A DNA stretch of 64,000 bases. It comes from Polytrichum commune. Taxonomy: Eukaryota > Streptophyta > Polytrichopsida > Polytrichales > Polytrichaceae. Shown here piece by piece: positions 60,794-64,000 of this stretch (position 1 is its first letter; each line of letters starts with the position of its first letter). The translations under genes were made by a program, and so were the position numbers. Under the pieces are notes generated by a model. It searched no databases. It was not told the DNA's origin and worked only from the letters and a program-made list of their open reading frames with translations. The stretch is from positions 18,773,501 to 18,837,500 of the forward strand of contig OX485805.1 in NCBI GenBank assembly GCA_950295325.1, written 5' to 3'.

Positions 60794-61129
60794 TCAACTG
60801 CTGTCGGGACTGCTGGTCCAGGGGCCTCCCAAGGCTCAACTGCTGCCGGGACTGCTAGTCCAGGGGCCTCCCAAGGCTCAACTGCTGCCGGGACTGCTTA
60901 GTCCAGGGCCTCCCAGGCTCAACTGCTGCCGGGACTGCTTAGTCCAAGGCCTCCCAGGCTCAACTGCTGCCGGGACTGCTTAGTCTAGGGGCCTCCCAAG
61001 GCTCAACTGCTGCCGGGACTGCTAGTCCAGGGGCCTCCCAAGGCTCAACTGCTGCCGGGACTGCTTAGTCCAGGGCCTCCCAGGCTCAACTGTTGCCGGG
61101 ACTGCTAGTCCAGGGGCCTCCCAAGGCTC
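60794..61129 (+). repeat. Minisatellite, eight units of about 42 bp
   Basis: The unit is 'caactgctgccgggactgct' + 'agtccaggggcctcccaaggct' or close. Two alternating forms exist: GGACTGCTAGTCC with GGGGCC/CAAGG, and GGACTGCTTAGTCC with GGGCC/CAGG. Every unit therefore holds a GGACT/AGTCC stem with a 3-4 base loop. The array is GC-rich within AT-rich surroundings. No reading frame is implied. Confidence 0.9.
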
Positions 61130-61904
61130 GTTATCTCAGTAGCCGAAAGGGCCGAGACCAGCTCATTGAAGTGGTGAAAGCGAAGGTCAACTTTAAGGGA
61201 ACCTGGATGGTTGGTTTAAGCTGGGTTACCGAGGAATGGGTTTAGGGGCCTAAAGCTTAGCCCAAATCGAACATTATCACTAAAACTAAGCATAGGGCAA
61301 GTTATGCATTTTAGATTATTCTAGTGCATATGTAAGTTTTAGACTTATTAGGCTAGGTAGTGTGAGGTGTGGCTTGCTAGTAAATGTAATTGGGGTGGAC
61401 TAGTAAGAACAGTGTTTTTGAACACTCGCATCTTATTGGGCAAATAAATCACTTGCATTATTAATGGAGAAGGTGGATGACCCCCGCGATGACGAGACAA
61501 AGGAGGTTAGGCCAAAGGTTGCGAGGGGGATGTCTTTAAAGGCATGTGTGGCCACGGCCGCGGGTTGGACTCTTGAGAAAGCCAACTCTAGCACAAGCCA
61601 AGAGGCCAACATTAATAAAGTACAATGAGTGAGACAATACATGTTCATTTGGACATGAAAATTACCTTGCACATGGTTCAATGTTGTAATAGATAAATGT
61701 GATTCTCAAAGTCATCACCTGGACTAGGACGCTTAAGGGTGGTGGATTTGGCCTCACATAGGGGCATATTTAGATTGCACCCCTTATTGTAGGTGTTGGA
61801 GACAAAATCTCTTAGATGTACACCTTTCTTTGTCAATATTTTTGTAGACATGGTGAACTCGTAGAAATTTTGTATATGGTTGTACATTGAGCCCGTTGGT
61901 TCTT
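61130..61904. other. Gene-poor stretch after the minisatellite
   Basis: GC-moderate, non-repetitive within the window, no recognisable protein. The - strand frame at 61433-61681 has no family features. Confidence 0.4.
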
Positions 61905-62600
61905 TGAGGGCTCAAACACTCTAGACTCAATATTCAACATAATTGGGATAACCTGAGATCAACAAACGGAAAATCAAGTACGGATCAAAACACATGCATT
62001 ATTTCTTAATCACAAGGAGATCAAGGAAGGTCCGATATTCTATCATGTTCAGGCTACTGCTTCATTGTAGATTTTCTAATGCAATACTAGTTCCATTGTG
62101 TGACCGTGTGATGGTAGAAAATAGAGAACAAGAAAGAAAAAAGAAAAAAGAAAACTAAAAACTAAAAAACTAACCAAATTATTCCCACATACCTTACACA
62201 AAAACTTTGTCTAGGGTTTGTGGCTATTATTCGATGTTTTTTCTTGATCGGACACCCATATTTTGTTGGTGTGTGGTCAAGTGACAATCAAAGAACAAAC
62301 ATGATAGATATGGCATGATTTAAAATTTTGGACTAAGTCTTCAAACTTTATTAACTTCTCCATCCTCAAAAGTGAATATAATTGGGAGGACCTATGCAAT
62401 TTAGTTAAGGGAATATCGAACATACACTTTCAAAAACCATAACTATAGAAGCAAAGGTATGTGTTTAGTATGATGTTTGGTAATGCTTCATCATAAATTT
62501 GCTAATGCAACAAGAGTTTCGTTGTGTAAGTCCAATCCATAGAAGTTGGAGAACCTGAATAAATAAAACCAAACAACACCCACATACCCTACAATGTAGA
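61905..62600 (+). repeat. Family E repeat, two copies in direct order
   Basis: A partial copy at about 61905-62115 and a fuller one at 62225-62600 both carry 'ttcat.gta.attt.ctaatgcaa.a..agtt.c.ttgtgt'. Both keep the uninterrupted site occupied by a MITE at 49554. Confidence 0.7.
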
Positions 62601-62687
62601 CGCGTGTTATTCGATTACCTTTTTTTCTCTCTACACCTACTTCTCGTAGTATACATAACATGCAATCATTGCAAGATGATTAGGAAA

Positions 62688-63160
62688 CCCAAATCATGCA
62701 TGTAGCCATGTGCCTCATAACCTTCATAGCTCATACGACCGTCCATTGTCAATGCAAAGATTCTCATTAAGTGGTCATACAATTCCCCCCCCCCCCCCCT
62801 CCCCACATCATGTTGACTGATTGGGTCCAAAAAGGTTTAGCTTTTCTTCAACACGTAGTCTAGTCTCTTTCCAGCACATGTCTATTCAGTGTCCATTCTT
62901 AGATCCACAACCCAAATCATGCCCATAGCCATTTGCCTCATAACCTTCATAGCTCATACGACCATCCATTGTCAATACGAAGATTCTCACTAAGTGGTCA
63001 TATACCCCCCCCCCCCCTCCAATATCATGTTGACTAATTGGGTCTAGAAAGGTTTAGCTTATTCTTCAACACGTAGTCTAGTCTCTTTCCAACACATGTC
63101 TTTTCAATGTCCATTCTTAGATCCACAACTAACCACATACCACTCAAATATAGGTGTCCG
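62688..63160 (+). repeat. Family F tandem duplication, period 223 bp, each with a C run
   Basis: 'cccaaatcatgc' starts at 62688 and 62911. Both units continue through 'cctcataaccttcatagctc', a C run (C15 at 62785-62799, C13 at 63005-63017), 'atcatgttgact', 'ggtttagctt' and 'cgtagtctagtctctttcc'. The units are about 93% alike by eye. Confidence 0.85.
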
Positions 63161-63299
63161 TATTCTTGCTACGTTGGAATAAAGTATGTCTACGTTATTG
63201 AGAACGTGAGAAATGAGGTAATAGTCTATGCACAAAGGAGAATGGCGGTCAAGGGAATAGGTAGGCAACTCATGGTCAATGAACGGAGGCGAATAGCAA

Positions 63300-63465
63300 A
63301 TGCACCCATTGAATTTGAGAAACAACCAGTTGAAGTCCAAGACTTTGGTAAAATTGCCGATCATTTTAGAGGAATCAATAGAACATACCCACATTTTATC
63401 AAGAACGACCAAATGATGTCAACTTACAACCGGTTGGACTTGGATACACTAGGATCTGGACCGAT
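63300..63465 (+). repeat. Family D repeat, right-arm copy
   Basis: 'ccagttgaagtccaagactt', 'gatcattttagaggaatca', 'caaccggttggacttgg' and 'cactaggatctggaccga' match the right arm at 42.76-42.93 kb. The + strand frame at 63107-63475 runs through it and is not a gene. Confidence 0.65.
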
Positions 63466-63734
63466 TATTTTTTAATTTTTTGAACACATGGTGCGCTTGA
63501 CCACTTGGCTAGCTTTTTCATCAAGTAAAGAGACAATTTCACAGCCGAGAATTGAACCGCCAACCATCTGTTCAGATGTGGGTACCTCTCCACTATCTTT
63601 TGGTAGTTTAGGGTCATCTTGGACCAATCTAGACAAGTTACGTCCAAAATGTTCCCAGACACTCTGATGGTGGCAAAATGAGAATCCGAGTGCTATTTTA
63701 GAGAAGGGTGGCCGGTGACCGTTAGGGTAAATAT

Positions 63735-64000
63735 GATACTTAATGTCACACGGTATTTAATGTCACTATGGCAAATTTTGGATGACACTTCTTATGAATA
63801 AGTGAACAAATATTGTCATGGATGAAGGATGAGTTCATCCATTGGCCAAACCCCTACCTTCTCTTGTGATGAAATATTGTCACGAATGATTGAAAGTTGG
63901 ATGAAAAATCACTTGGTAAGTGACGGTAATTGCAACTCTGTAAAATGCATAATCTCCCAAATTTTTTTTACAAGGAACGACAAATAGTGTTGGGATAACG
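63735..64000. mobile_element. TIR element family G, copy 3, cut by window end
   Basis: Matches 55450-55735 from the left end inward: 'cggtatttaatgtcactatggcaa', 'cttatgaataagtgaacaaata' and 'gaaaaatcacttggtaagtg'. An extra segment of about 70 bp sits near 63825-63885. The right end lies beyond the window. Confidence 0.6.

Noticed and set aside
60180-61300. Possible LTR retrotransposon around the minisatellite
   Set aside because: I found no pair of direct long repeats, no primer-binding site and no gag or pol motif.

Overview
The window looks like nuclear DNA of a land plant. It is AT-rich, full of short DNA-transposon derivatives, and carries only two genes I can call with confidence. Both are plant-type eukaryotic genes: a six-exon folate enzyme gene with GT-AG introns and a probable organelle-targeting leader (18.6-21.4 kb, + strand), and a single-exon MAP kinase kinase kinase of the MAPKKK17/18-like clade (29.0-30.8 kb, - strand). 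There are no bacterial-style operons, CRISPR arrays, rRNAs or convincing tRNA genes. I cannot name the species; a large-genome land plant fits, and a non-flowering lineage is possible but unproven.

Layout: 1-8.1 kb is gene-poor DNA with simple and tandem repeats. 8.1-10.0 kb is a GC-rich island split by an 882-bp pogo-like element. 10-16.4 kb is gene-poor and holds an abutting pair of TIR elements at 12.1-12.95 kb. 16.48-16.87 kb is a MITE with near-perfect ends, immediately upstream of the folate gene, whose promoter has ACGT-core boxes and whose long leader is built of degenerate repeats. 22.6-29 kb is repeats only. After the kinase, 31.4-32.7 kb holds a dispersed repeat, a long hairpin and a tandem duplication. 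33-64 kb is a mosaic of repeats, nested MITEs, decayed pogo/Tigger transposase pieces (40.7 and 56.7-57.6 kb), a probable LINE fragment (48.9 kb), a piggyBac-like TTAA-flanked element (47.2-48.0 kb) and a 42-bp minisatellite (60.8-61.1 kb).

The two genes have no evident functional link. The folate enzyme is expected to make 10-formyl-THF and 5,10-methenyl-THF in an organelle. The kinase is expected to phosphorylate a MAPKK in a stress cascade. Most other open reading frames are chance frames or pieces of repeats. The most informative structure is the transposon stratigraphy: nested insertions with intact empty sites elsewhere in the same window give target-site duplications directly (TAA/TTA, TA, TTAA, and a 12-bp duplication around a SINE-like insert). 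I found no multi-gene system that looks new.
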